DNA of 64,000 bases, taken from NCBI GenBank assembly GCA_963573385.1, contig CAUYLG010022050.1, forward strand, positions 92,831 through 156,830, given 5' to 3'. Made by a program: the position numbers and the translations under genes. The stretch comes from Cacajao melanocephalus. Taxonomy: Eukaryota; Chordata; Mammalia; Primates; Pitheciidae. This document shows positions 1-11,582 of the stretch, piece by piece. Every line of letters starts with the position of its first letter. The first letter of the stretch is position 1. The notes beneath the pieces are model-generated. The model was not told where the DNA came from, did no database searches, and saw only the letters and a program-made list of their open reading frames with translations.

Positions 1-1199
1 TTGGAAAGATTTTTCTCCCTTTTCTTTCCTTTCTCCGTGGACCACACTTTTACTTTTAGAGTTGTAATAAAACATCATTTCAATGAAATGTACAAGGCAA
101 TAACCACTGAGCTCAATATCATTAAATATTTATCAATACAATAGTACGAGTTTGACTGTGAAATAAACATTAGGCCCTGTAAATTTAACAGTTTCCTGTA
201 AAAGGAAAAAAAAAATTATCCTCAAGCTTTTGCAGCCCAGAGTACTGAACTTAACAAATAAATAGTTCATAGTGTGCCAAAACTGAATTGCCAAATGATT
301 GACCACATACTATACTACACAAAGAAAGGCCACTATTATTTGTACAAGTGTATTTCATTCAGTGTTTGACTTTGGTAGATAAATAATATGAAGTTGACAT
401 TTCTAAATTAACCTTTGTTTTCAACTAACTACAGATGAGGGAGTAGGGTACAGGGAAAATAAGCTGAAGGATTTAGGGAAAGAGGAGCACAAGGAAGTCT
501 GGACCTGCTGATTGGAATTTGTGGGAATAAGACTCAATTTAGAGAATTTATATGTTAACATTACTGTATCTGTATACAAAAAGTCTACTCTATTTTTTCA
601 TTTTTGTGGGGTTCCTTTTTAAGGAAACAATAGCCAAAGAACCACTATGAAGAAATAGATAGTGGTTTTACAGTAAGAAAAGGCAGAAAAAAACATTATC
701 TTTTATGACAAAAAGTATCTTTTATTAAATGATATCTTTTGGAAAACTGTAGTGTACCACTAACAAAGGACACCTTCCATTAGCAATTTTTTTCCTTATT
801 TTTGTTTGAATCAGGAATACTAGAATCAATATATTCTATTATAGGTATATTAATCAATATAATCACAAAATACCAAAATCAGAATGTATTTTTGAATTTT
901 AAAATACTCTAGAGTATGTAAGTTTACACACTCTCTCATACACACAATCTCAATTGGTTTATTGGCCTTCAAAAGCAATAAATTTCCTATGGATAGCAGA
1001 TGAGGTATATTAATGTAATTGTAATTAAAAGACTATTAAACATTTGACCTTAGAAATAGTTATGTTTTTAAGGAAAAAAATATATTGTAACAAGAATGAT
1101 TATGATAAAAAGAATGACATTTATACCATAAATTATAGTTCACAGAAACTTATTATGTTTCACCTCCATTGATACACAATCCTGCGAAGAAGGAAGGAG
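1..1199. other. unassigned AT-rich sequence
   Basis: No gene and no repeat family that I can name. The stretch is AT-rich, with short A and T runs and no open reading frame of note. Confidence 0.5.
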
Positions 1200-1276
1200 A
1201 GGTATTAACATTCTACTTTTATAAATGAGAAACCTATGACTTGTACAGCTTAAGGTACTTGTTGAAGATCACCACA
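1200..1276 (-). mobile_element. MIR SINE fragment
   Basis: The plus strand reads like the reverse of the MIR core: a tract resembling attttacagatgaggaaac, then a match to the ttaagtaacttg block, then agatcac. MIR is an ancient tRNA-derived SINE, so strong divergence is expected. It ends where the inverted L1 begins, so the L1 may have landed in it. Confidence 0.5.
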
Positions 1277-1277
1277 A

Positions 1278-1412
1278 TCAGCATTTGGTTTTCTGTTTCT
1301 GCATTAGTTCATTTAGGATAATGGCCTCCAGCTCCATCCCTTTGCTTCAAAAGACATAATCACGTTATTTTTTATGGCTGCATAGTATTCTATTGCATAT
1401 ATGTACCACATT
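1278..1412 (-). mobile_element. L1 3' ORF2 segment (3' arm of an inverted L1)
   Basis: The sequence is the reverse complement of the end of L1 ORF2. It includes the block for 'gaatactatgcagccataaaaaa' (on the plus strand ttttttatggctgcatagta) and the ggcctccagctccatcc block. It joins head to head with the plus-strand L1 segment that follows. The 3' UTR and poly(A) are not visible beyond the left edge. Confidence 0.85.
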
Positions 1413-2038
1413 AAACTAAAGAGCTTCTGCACAGCAAGAAAAGCTATCAACAGAGTAAACAGACAACCAACAGAATGGGAGAAAATATTTATAAATCATG
1501 TATCCAACAAAGGTCTGTTTCTATAAGTTTAAGGAACTTAAATTAATAAGCAAAAATCAAACAACCCATCAAAAAGTGGGCAAAGGAATAGACACTTTAC
1601 AAATGAAGTCATGCATGTCGCTAGGAAGACTATGAAAAAATGCTTAACATCACTAAACACTAAAGAAATGTACAATAAAACCACAATGAAATACCATCTC
1701 ACACCAGGCAAAACCACAATAACATACCATCTAACACCATCTCACCAACCTCAATAGCATCTGTTAAAAAAAATAACAGATACTGACAAGGTTACAGAGA
1801 AAAAGGAATGCTTATACACTGCTGAGGGGAAGGTAAACTAGTCCATTTTGGGAACAGTTTGGCAATTTCTCAAAGAACTTAAAACAGAATTATCATTCAA
1901 CCCAGAAATCCCATTATTGGGTATCACTGGGTATTCACAAAGGAATATAAATGGTTCTACCATAAAGACACATGCACGGATATGTTCATCATAGCACTAT
2001 TTCACAATGGGGAAGACATGGAATCAACCTAAATGGTC
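1413..2038 (+). mobile_element. L1 ORF2 segment (inverted 5' arm)
   Basis: Plus-strand L1 ORF2 sequence, running from aaactaaagagcttctgc through catcaaaaagtgggcaaagg, taccatctcacaccagg and taaagacacatgcac to the 'caacctaaatg' block. In L1 order this lies upstream of the minus-strand arm at its left. Element 3' arm followed by inverted upstream arm is the arrangement left by twin priming. It is decayed and does not code. Confidence 0.88.
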
Positions 2039-2079
2039 TGTTTCTTCTTATATAAAAAATAATAGAATCACGAGTGCTC

Positions 2080-2197
2080 CATTCTCATGAGCTAATAACC
2101 TCCCTAAAACCCTATCTAAAAATACCATCACATTGGAGATAATGGTTTCAACATATGGATTTTGAGGGGAACCCAAACATTTGGTCCATAGCACTAG
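2080..2197 (-). mobile_element. MLT1-type LTR fragment (ERVL-MaLR)
   Basis: The plus strand carries the reverse of an MLT1 LTR 5' end: ctcatgagctaataacctcc, then aataccatcacattggagat, then ttcaacatatggattttg, ending near tggtccata. Only the first third of the LTR is present. Confidence 0.75.
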
Positions 2198-2199
2198 TA

Positions 2200-3588
2200 T
2201 CAGAAGACATATATCCCTGATTTTAAGTTTGAACACATGTCAATTACTTAAAAATATTTTAACTCTGGGAGCCCATACCCTAATCTAGAATCCACATCTT
2301 AGTGCAGCAAACCTGACATCAGAAAGATGATACTATTGCCAGAGGACTGTACGTTCTTTCTTTATCTATATGCATGCTCTATGTCAGAAAAGAGTTTTCA
2401 TTTGTGGATTTAGTTGCTTATGAATCAACCTGATGAATGTCAGAAATAGGCTTTTATTGTAAAAAGTATTCAAGATATAAAGACTGAATAAATATGTATC
2501 AAAGAGTTTTCTCATACTTCCATGGAACTCTCAGTATAAACATCTATGAAGTCTTTATTTTTATCCATGGGGATAATGTGCTTGAGGATAAATCCCCGGA
2601 GCATCTAGCTGTGAACTGCAGGATTCTGGTTGCTGATGCCAGCCATGTGGAGCAGTAATCCATCTTGAATCCTGGCTTGAATAAACTGTCTATGAAAAAT
2701 AGGGAGGACCTTAAGTTTTCAAGGTAGGCCATGTGAGTTATTTTTTTGTGCTTGCTTGTTTAATGCATGTTTAATAAATAAATAACTGCATGTGTGACAA
2801 AATTTGTCTGGAACATACTTTCACTATTGCTTTGAAGTGAGGTTATGGGGTGAGTAGGTAACCTTACTTATTGCAAAACTTCTTTGGCAGCTACCAGTAA
2901 CAACCAAAAAACACCTAAAAGTTGTGCCTGAGGAATTCAGCAGGCCACCTTGACTCATGCATTCCAGTGAAATACATGGGTGTTTATAATGGTCTATATT
3001 ACTATTTCTTTCCAGATACTCTAGTCAGAAACAGAATTATTAAGGTCACTTTTTTTCTTGAAAATATAAAAAGAAAACATATACTTTGGTTAAAAATCAG
3101 TATTAATTTGGTTTCTTTACTAATAATGAATCTTTCCTTGAGAAAAATACTTTATATTTTCATTGACAATACTTTGTTTGCCTACATTTTTTTTCGAAGA
3201 TATCTTTAAGATAGGGCCTTTACTCTTACATTTGATTATAACATTTCCATGGTAACACTATATCTTTTTACAGTCCCTCCTTCCCTTTTTATGGTAATAG
3301 CAGCTCCAAAAAGGTGTTTTATTTTTTTAAAATAAGAGTCCCAAATGAATTCTTCTATTGTAATACTATTTTGTGAATATATTTTATAATGCTCAGTAGA
3401 TTTTTTTCTTGAAAATTATTTTATTTCACAGGATGATTTTATATAAAAATAGAAAATGTTCTCTGCCATTTTGTTGTATCAAAAAAATATAAAAACATGA
3501 GATGTATTATAAATAAGGATGAATGGATGTATTTGTTTGAATACATATGTTAATATGATGTGGAGAGACAGAAATATATTTATGGATG
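2200..3588. other. unassigned sequence
   Basis: No gene recognised. Contains a 95-codon plus frame at 2922-3209 with no protein-like character, and AT-rich runs near 3300-3480. The part at 2500-2740 is less AT-rich and could be an old repeat that I cannot name. Confidence 0.4.
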
Positions 3589-3745
3589 AATATACACACA
3601 AATCTGTGCATGTTTGTGCATAAATTCTGCATATATGTGTACATATGTGTGTATATGCGTATGTGTACACATACAAGTACACACATACGTTCATATATAC
3701 ACACATATACACATATAAGTACACAAATACATACCTATATATTCA
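3588..3745. repeat. degenerate (CA)n/(TATG)n tract
   Basis: About 155 bp of alternating purine-pyrimidine sequence made of imperfect tatgtg, cacata and acacat units. It creates overlapping frames on the minus strand (3479-3724) that are low-complexity translations and not genes. Confidence 0.9.
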
Positions 3746-4528
3746 AGATGTTTTAAAATTAAATCACTCAGAGAATAGATATCACATTTAATAAGAACGA
3801 TATGAAAACAAGGGGGCTGAAAAATAAGGGATTTCTAGTGGATATGGCATTTTCGGCAAAGAACGATATAATTTTATTCTATATGGATTTGCCTTTCAAT
3901 GAAAGAGAGTAATGGGAGCCTGATAAAAACAGGACATCGTTAGAAATGCCTGGAGAGTAAATAAGAAAATAGTTTGCTCACCTTGATAGAGGATATGACC
4001 AAATTCAATTTCATTTCATCTTGAACATCTGCATGATGTGTGTTGGGTTAGAAATAAATTTGAATTGTGATCAACCAATTATAGATGATCCATAGACTAT
4101 GTGTACAAAGCATAATGTCATTAGAAGTTTGGTGATGAAAACTTGGTTTGTAAACTTGCCTTTTTATTGTTTGTGAGGATCCAGAGAACAGATAGCAGAT
4201 ATGATAGCATCTATTTTCAGACTATCACCTGGGTAATTTTCTGTGTAGTTTAGCATCTTATTAATGCACAATACGTGAACGTTTCACTCAAGCATCGCCC
4301 AGGTACTGGTTGCACCATTAGCTGATTTCTTTATCTTATTCACAGTTTTGACCTGTGTGAATAAGGTAAAGGCTGCTAGGCTGCTATGATCAAAACTTTC
4401 AAATAGTCCTGAAATCCTGAGCTCTGTACTCGGACATAAAATATGATCTGTTACAGATCTTGCTATCTTCACTGCCCCCAAACCCTTTGAAGATACTCTT
4501 TAGGCTGGTGGGTTTTTTTCTTTCTTTC
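3746..4528. other. unassigned unique sequence with a short hairpin
   Basis: No gene or named repeat. A perfect 10-bp inverted repeat lies at 4335-4344 and 4356-4365 (cttattcaca and tgtgaataag) with an 11-nt loop. Confidence 0.45.
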
Positions 4529-5550
4529 TGTTTTTAAAGATGATATTTCCTTAGAGCACTTTTAGGTTGAGAGCGAAATTAAGAAGGTACAGAGATTTCC
4601 CACAAAACCTCTGCACTCACACATGTATAGCTTTAACTGTTATCAACATCACCCATCAGAGTGGTACAATTGTATATATATACAATGGACACATTATTAT
4701 TACCCAAACTCCAAGGTTTACATTAGGGTTCAGTCTTGGTAGTATTCATTCTATGGGTTTGAACAAATTCACAGTGACTTTATCTGCTGTGATTGCATCT
4801 TACAGAGTATTTTCACTGTTCTAAAAGTCCCATCTCCACCTATTCATCCTTCCTTCCTCCCTAAGCCCTGAAAACCATTCTTTTACTGTCTCAATAGTTT
4901 TTCCTTTTCCAGTTGTCATACAGTTAGAATCACACAGCATGTGTAGCCTTTTCAGATTGGCTTTCTTCATTAGCAGTATGCCGCTAAGTTTCTTCCATGT
5001 CTTTTCACGGCGTGAGAGCTCATTTCTTTTTAGCACTAAATAGTATTAGATTGTCAGGATATACCACAGTTTCTTCATTCACCTGTTAAAGAACCTTTTG
5101 GTTACCTCCAAATTTTAGCACTTGTGAATAAAGCTGCTATAAACACACTTGTGCAGGTTTTTACGTGGACCGATATTTTCAACTCCTTTATGTAAATACC
5201 AAGAAGTACAATTGCTGGGTAGATAATACTGTAATAGTAGGTTTAGATTTGTAAGAAACTGGCAAATTATCTTCCAAAGGGGCTGTGCCATTTTGTATTT
5301 CCACCAGCAATAAATGAGTTTCTGTTGCTCCACATCCTTGCCAGCTTTTGTTGTTGCGAGTGTTCTTGATTTTCCTTATTCTTACAGGTGTGTAATGGTA
5401 TCTCAATGTTGTTTTAACATTTATTTCCCTGTTGACCTGTGATGTGGAGTGTCTTTTCATATACTTCTTTGCCATCAGTGCATCTGTTTCGGTGAGACTT
5501 CTGTTAAGATCTTTGGCCTATTTGGGGTAGGTAAGGGTTGTTTTCTTCTT
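4529..5550 (-). mobile_element. L1M-type LINE, 3' part
   Basis: The plus strand reads as antisense L1M: gttagaatcacacagcatgt, gcactaaatagtattagatt, gaataaagctgctataaaca, ttgctgggtagataatactg, ccaccagcaataaatgag and atggtatctcaatgttg, in the order expected from 3' UTR into ORF2. The two minus frames at 5115-5475 are decayed ORF2. It ends close to a MER5 element. Confidence 0.85.
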
Positions 5551-5569
5551 TTGTTGAATTTAGGCTAAA

Positions 5570-5765
5570 GTTTCTTAAAGTCTCACCCTCTGTCAATTTG
5601 TATATGAATCACCTGAGGAGTTTATTAAGCATGCAAATTCTTGGGCCTCATTCTAGGTCACTGGAATCAGAATATCTGATGTGGGGGTCATGAATTTGAG
5701 TTTTAAATAAGTTTTTCTATGACTTTTAATAAGTGTTAAAATGTTAGAAGGACTCTGAGACAGTT
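5570..5765 (+). mobile_element. MER5-type hAT (Charlie) element
   Basis: About 190 bp with the MER5 pattern: atgaatcacctgaggagttt near the left, 'gggcctcattctaggtcact', 'cagaatatctgatgtggggg', and a degenerate right inverted end. MER5A/B are non-autonomous hAT-Charlie elements of about 180-190 bp, so this copy is near full length. Orientation is uncertain because the ends are palindromic. Confidence 0.65.
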
Positions 5766-6478
5766 GTTTTTAAAGAAATCCAGATGATTATTTTTTTCTA
5801 TTTTAAAGACCCCAAATATTCCCACTAGAGCTCATGACTTTCCAGAAGGTCATGGCCAGGCACAGTTTCATGTAGTAAGGATTAACAAATTTTGCATCTT
5901 TTGGCATGAGTCATTCACTTACCTTTTCTTCCTCATAGATTTCAACCACTGTAGTTCTCCATTCCTTACCTCTCTGCTTTTCTCATTCTCCATTTCTGAT
6001 CTATTACCAGAGCCATGCTTCTTTCATCTCTCCTAACAGAATTTGTAATACCTGCTGAATGTGCTACATACATTTTGATGGTGTAGGTTTCTGAGAGATT
6101 AGTGATGAAGAATGGTCCATGAAGAAAAAAGTTGGATGTCTGGGGTAATACAATTCAGTAAAATAAGCAATTACAGACTTATCCTCTAGAAGTTTATGAG
6201 CAGGATGGGGACTCTGGGCCTTTAAGAAGTCTGTTGGTGAAACTCGTGGCCCAGGATCTGAACCTAGAGAACAATAACAGTGTCAAAATACCTCTTTGTG
6301 TTCACTCTTCATATGGACTCTGTTTTCCTTCTCCTATATTCTGGGTCGCAGAACCGAGGGCCTTCCCCTTAGTCTGTTTTTCTTCCATATTATCTACTGA
6401 ATGAAAAACTACATTGTATACATAATAGATAATATAATGTTATGTACTAAGTTATTTTATTATAGGTATATATCACTT
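5766..6478. other. unassigned sequence
   Basis: No gene or named repeat. Mixed composition, and it reads as ordinary unique sequence. Confidence 0.4.
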
Positions 6479-6615
6479 TTTAGCTATCTGATGCTGTTCA
6501 AGATCTTTAACCTCTCTGAATCTCAGGAATAATAACTACACTTATCGCAATAGAGAATAAAAGGAGTTAACATATATGCAAGGCTCAAAATAGTGCCTAA
6601 CCCATTTAGGACGAC
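6479..6615 (+). mobile_element. MIR SINE
   Basis: Matches the MIR core and 3' part: tctttaacctctctgaatct, aataataactacacttatcg, aaaggagttaacatatatgc, then agtgcctaacccattta. Confidence 0.65.
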
Positions 6616-7015
6616 AGAAGTGTAAGCTGGATCACATATATGATATCAATGGAGCTTATTAAAAAAGACTTTTAGCCAAGTGGTCTCAAAGTTCTTAATA
6701 ATAGTGAATAATAAGGAAAAATAAAATGTGACAGTTTAAAATGCAGCCTCAAACCATAATTCAAACAAAAATCTTTAAGGAGTACTACAGTATTTTTCCT
6801 CTTTAGTAGATTTGGCAAGAGTTAAATATAGCTCTCTGACCTTGACTTGCACTCTAAGAAAAAGTCTTATCTCCATCAGAATCTCTGCTTTCTCTACAGT
6901 TGCTCTTAGAGGCAATGATCAGATGATCTACTCTTTCAGTTAGTAAGTGTCAAAATTTACATAGAAACGTGAATAGCGAGCTGTCACTGCCTTGCTCTAG
7001 GCATCTTGCCAGGTT
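6616..7015. other. unassigned sequence
   Basis: AT-rich, no gene and no named repeat. Confidence 0.4.
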
Positions 7016-7395
7016 GTGAAGTTGAATATTCAGTTGGGTTTGTATCTCATCGTTACAGCTATGGCCTTCCAGGGGGGACCAAAAGGGCCAGACAGCCATG
7101 AATTAATGAAGCTCGGTGGGAAGTCTAAATAGAGACAAAAGTTTTCATCTATATTTGTTTAAGAATGTTGAAGTAGAGCTTGTTTTCCAAATGCCATGTC
7201 TAATTTAAGAGCAGGCCTGCAGTGGTAATAGCCCAATATCACCATGTCTCCACTGCCTGCTAAAGCTGATACCGGGAGACATCAAGCTGTGGAAATAATT
7301 ATATCAACATAATTGGAAAATATTTTTTCGGTGGCGTTTTGCCTTAATTAAAGCTCATTTTACATGTTAGAGAAGGAAGTGTTTTCTCAAAACTT
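7016..7395. promoter_or_regulatory. candidate conserved non-coding element
   Basis: A block free of recognisable repeats, with balanced composition and a dense set of homeodomain-like cores, including ttaatta at 7344-7350 next to aaagctcatttt, plus several attaa/aatta words at 7098-7310. This texture is typical of deeply conserved enhancers in gene deserts. It is a pattern judgement only; no alignment was possible. Confidence 0.3.
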
Positions 7396-7489
7396 TGGGG
7401 TATATTCAAATTTCTTTCAAAAAACAAAGCCTGGATGAAATACATAAAGGAAGGTCCATTTATATTAGGGATAAAGAGAATCAAATGAA

Positions 7490-7615
7490 GATTTTTGCAT
7501 CAGGTGACACAGGTTTGAACTCCAGCCCTGCCACTTACTGACTCTGTGACCTTGGGCAGGGACTTTGAATCTGTGGGTCTAGATTTGTTTTTTACCTCAG
7601 AAAATTTCCACAAAA
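7490..7615 (+). mobile_element. MIR SINE
   Basis: Clear MIR tRNA-related and core region: aggtttgaactccagccctg, ccacttactgactctgtgac, cttgggcagggacttt. Confidence 0.8.
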
Positions 7616-8536
7616 AAATACATGCTTCTGAGTATTAATGTGGGCAGTGAACTTGGTTATTGAAATATCTTGAGAAGTACAGGGGTCAAAGTTTGTATCC
7701 TGTTGGGAGAGTCGTTGCTAAGGTCCTCTGCATGAACAAATGAGAAGAAACTGCTTTATGCTCCTGAGAGTAGCTGAAAGAATAGGATGGATTTGCAAAA
7801 ACAAAGGGGAAGAAGGGAGGAGTTAACATGGCAGAAGACAAGAGCTGTGTGAGTTCACAGATCTTCAGCAGTGGGACTGAACTTGTAAGACTTTCAATAC
7901 ATTAAAGAAGAGGTACATTTAATGGAAAATGTTTAAATAGTTGCCATCTGGTGTAAATGTGACCTCTCTCATTATCCTGGATTCTCAGTGGTGTCTACCA
8001 ATGACATAAGTGGTTATGTGAGTGTTTTATTGTTGTTGATATTAGTGGTAAAACCTGAGGAGAAGAGAGACTTAGCTGAGTTTTAAGTCTGTTTCAATAT
8101 GGTATACAAAAAGACCACTGTTGGAAATAGAAGCTGGTCACAGAAGTGACAGTGAGAATATAAGCCTATCAGAAAAATCACAAATATCTTGGACAGACTG
8201 GGCTTTCCATTGGGTATTGAAGAGGGATTTAAGATGAAGATCTTTTTGGTTGGGAGCTTAGTCTGACATCTGGGTGACAGACATAGCAGTCAATACCCAG
8301 ACAGACATATATGCACACAACACATTTTTATTATAGTTGTTTAACCAATGAGGATAACTCAAAGCAATAATATTACATATGGATTAAATAATATTTTACA
8401 CTTTACAATGTAATTTCATTTTTGTAATCTCTTTGTCCTGTGGATTAGGTTGCTCACTTCAACCCCCAAAGGGTTTCCTCAAAATATTTGACATCACAAT
8501 ATACTCAAGTTTGGTTACATATTTATTCTAGGAGAG
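7616..8536. other. unassigned sequence
   Basis: No gene. Mostly unique-looking sequence, with a purine-rich stretch at about 7740-7830. Confidence 0.4.
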
Positions 8537-8642
8537 ATTCTTTAAGAATGAGATTATGTCCAATTCTATAACTCTGTGATCCCAAAGCCTAGCAAAATGC
8601 CTGATACATAGTTGGAAATTAACAAATATTTATTAAACAAAT
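8537..8642 (+). mobile_element. L2 LINE 3' end
   Basis: The terminal L2 signature is visible: a diverged 'gcctagcaaaatgcctgata' then catagttggaaattaac and aaatatttattaaacaaat, which matches the usual 'cctggcacatagtaggtgct ... aataaatatttgttgaatg' end. Confidence 0.7.
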
Positions 8643-8644
8643 CA

Positions 8645-8815
8645 GTATATTTCATTCTTATAATGTTAGGGGGGAATATTTTTCCTTTTACCAATGGGCA
8701 AACTGAAGATTAGAGAATTATACTCAAAGTAATATAACTAAGTGATATGATCGTGACTTAGACTTTGGCCTTCTTTAAGTTTAGAATTCTCATTATGCTT
8801 TATCTCACCACAAGC
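8645..8815 (-). mobile_element. MIR SINE
   Basis: Reverse of the MIR core: ttttaccaatgggcaaactg, agattagagaattatactca, aagtaatataactaagtgat, then a decayed tRNA-like part ending near gctttatctcacca. Confidence 0.65.
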
Positions 8816-9428
8816 ATTTCCAATCAGAAAAGGCAAAAAGTAATATAAATTAAAAAATTCTGAGATAATTACCTTAATTCTAAGGAAAATTTGCCATTTA
8901 CCTCTTCGTAATCTTTATTACTCTTAAAAGAGATTAAAATTTTAATGATAGAGTTCATAATTTTCTCTTGGTGCTGAATTCATCCTTTATTTCTCAAAAT
9001 GAAGTAGCACACCTTAATTTTCATGGCTTTTCCAATCTAAAGACATGAGTGCTTTTTGTGTTTGATGTAATGAATTTATGACCTTGACACGGAATGTAAG
9101 ATTTTGAAATTCTCTCTCTGGATCCTTAGCCTAGATTGTTAGAAGATGGTTACCCCGACTTTGACTTTAAGTCTTAAAGAAGCATTTTGGCCACAGAAAA
9201 CAGATGGGGAGGTATGGCACTTAGGGCTCCCCAAAATCACAAACCATATTCATGGGAACCGATCATTTGCTTTCCTCGTTTCTCTTGTCTGGCTTTACCA
9301 TCAGACTGTCACATGATTGCTTAAAAATCAGTTCCTAATTTCACCTTTTGCAGATGTGCCATCTCCTTGCTGTTACTGAAGTGCATTATTTTGACTAGGG
9401 ACTTTTATTCACATATTATTCCTTAATG
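8816..9428. other. unassigned sequence
   Basis: No gene or repeat recognised. Confidence 0.4.
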
Positions 9429-9660
9429 AATGTATTGGTTTCAGAGCTTTTGGGTAAAAAAGGCAGAAAACACGACAATAGTGGTTTAAAGACACACAGG
9501 CTTGTTTGTTTTACAGACCAAGATATCCAGAGGGAGCCACTCAATATATGCAAAGTTCTCATTGACTTGGCTTGTTTCTATTTTTCTGTCTCAATCTGGT
9601 AGCTCTTCCTCACATGGTTTGAAGGTGGTGGTTGTGGTTCAGGTGGGAAAAAAGAGAATT
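9429..9660. repeat. dispersed mammalian repeat, family not named
   Basis: Resembles a dispersed sequence that I recognise but cannot name: aatagtggtttaaag, then cagaccaagatatccagagg, then ttctcattgacttgg...tctatttttctgtct and ctcacatggttt. A related copy may lie at 48660-48890. The 98-codon frame at 9502-9798 runs through it and is not considered a gene. Confidence 0.35.
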
Positions 9661-10180
9661 AATTCTCTCATACAGAAGCCTTACCTTTTTACTCAGAGAG
9701 ATATATGTTCCGAAAGACAACATCACTTTGGTTGGATAGGTGTGAAATATCCAACACTAGTTGGAAGATGGCTAGTGAAAAAAATTTTGTGGTATTAGTC
9801 GAATTAGAAAACCAAGACTTTCTGCCTTACTGACTTTCTTTCACTTCACCTCAAAACTCTGGATTTACTCTTCTCTTCTCATTGCTACTATCACAGATTC
9901 CTAATGAGTAAGAGACAGGACATATAACTGTAATATACTCATTTTCTACAGTAAAACTTTAAGTGGGTCCCAGAATCCCAGAATTTCAGGCTTAACAAGG
10001 ACTTCAAAGGTGACCTGGATCAATCCTGTATTCAAGGCTGATTTTCATGAAAATGAATTTGCTCAGTTTGCCTTGGAAAATTTTCAGCAATTTTCATGAG
10101 CCAGAGGCTGGCTGAAGCTACCATCAGTAGAGGGTAATTTTGATTTGCTTTAGATGTCTCTAATGAAGCCACCTAGAAAG
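9661..10180. other. unassigned sequence with possible ancient repeat
   Basis: The part at 9970-10050 (ccagaatcccagaatttcag, then acttcaaaggtgacctgg) resembles an ancient mammalian interspersed repeat, but the match is weak. The rest is not recognised. Confidence 0.3.
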
Positions 10181-10690
10181 TAAAGTGGCTCTCCGGTCAG
10201 CGTTCCCCCTGGACTCCGATGGAAAGAGAAAGTGCACAGCAGAATACACAATAGCTCGCTTATCTGGAGTTCTTTTTCCCATGCAGCTGCTGCTGGCCTG
10301 GAATACTAACAGATAACTAGCATATTCTGAGGGTGAAATTAATGGATTGAAAAATAAATGCTGTCAGGGAGATTGTAAAGTCCCTTTCCTAGAACATTAG
10401 CCATTCTCTGAAGGTAATGGAGGTGGTTAGGCTAAATTGCCAGTTCATTTTGTTGGATTAAAAATGAAAAAAAAGCATTGGTAATAAAAACAGGGGTCTG
10501 ATGGTGGCTTCCCCATACTATGGACAAAGGAAGCTGTGTATATATTGGCAGGCTCAAATTAACTCAGCTAGGTGGAGACATTTTAACATTTCATTTGCAG
10601 CCTAATTTTCCATATATAGGCAAAAGCTGCTAATCTGGTCTTTAGTAGTTAAGGAAATGAGAATTAAAGGGGATCTTTTATTTTTGAGTG
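10181..10690. promoter_or_regulatory. candidate conserved non-coding element
   Basis: About 500 bp without recognisable repeats. Contains taatggattg (10340-10349), a MEIS-like ctgtca (10361-10366), ggttaggctaaattgccag and many balanced-composition words, in contrast to the AT-rich flanks. Retained CpGs occur at the left edge (10194-10218). Enhancer function is inferred only from texture. Confidence 0.33.
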
Positions 10691-11168
10691 TTTTATTCAC
10701 AAATTTTTGAGAAAGTATGTAAAGTGAATATTACCAAAAATTACATGATTTTGAAAAATGGAACAAAACAATACAATACCAGGTGATCTCTAAACGTATC
10801 CAGAATGTTGGTGAAGGCATATTACATCAAAATATGCACAATGCCCTTTTCAAACTGCTGTGGAAATTGATACGACTGAAAACAACTGTTTCTGTGCCCT
10901 TTTTGAGCCATGGTTCTGACATATTTTAGATAATGTGGAAAGCACAAACATTTTAAAAAAATCTTTTACACTGGGAAAGAATAAATTTGTTCTTTAGAAA
11001 GTCTACTTTAATGTGATTTATTTGATATGATTACTGTTGTTTGGTTACTTTTTATTTTTTAAAATACATCATATTTCTCTATTTTCCCTGATAACTGTCA
11101 AAAGACTTAGCAGAACTTTCTCAACAATTCACAAAGATTTGATTGATTACACAGAGATTTAATAAGTT
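10691..11168. other. unassigned AT-rich sequence
   Basis: No gene or named repeat. Confidence 0.4.
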
Positions 11169-11252
11169 CTTAACTCATATATATATATATATATACTTAT
11201 TTTGCTTAATTCTGAATAAGGAATGATTTTAACTTTGAGAGCTCTTCTTGTG

Positions 11253-11300
<48 letters not shown>

Positions 11301-11365
11301 CACAAGAATATATATGTAAATATATATATTCAAAAATACATATATATATGCACACATACATATTC
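11169..11365. repeat. compound (AT)n/(TG)n microsatellite with flanking inverted repeat
   Basis: (AT)n at 11177-11195, then (TA)n followed by an uninterrupted (TG)n to about 11297, then further TA-rich sequence to 11350. A perfect 12-bp inverted repeat, ttcttgtgtata (11245-11256) and tatacacaagaa (11297-11308), brackets the alternating tract. Confidence 0.93.
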
Positions 11366-11582
11366 TATTGACAGCTTAACTTTTTATAAGAAGCTACTGA
11401 TAAAGTCTGTAATAGTTATGGAAATGAGAAAAAAATGAGTTAATTTAATTCTATTAATATAATACAGACTCATTTACAGAGTTACATCACTGAGGAGCCA
11501 CTTTCAGAATTTTCTACTCTTTTTTCCAACTTTACTTCACTTTTAATTGATCAAAATGCATTGACTCTTTAGCCTATCTATC

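Noticed and set aside
3479..3724. 81- and 65-codon minus frames rich in Tyr, Val and Cys
   Set aside because: Translations of the degenerate CA/TATG tract.
4335..4365. Hairpin as a microRNA precursor
   Set aside because: The stem is only 10 bp, too short for a Drosha substrate.
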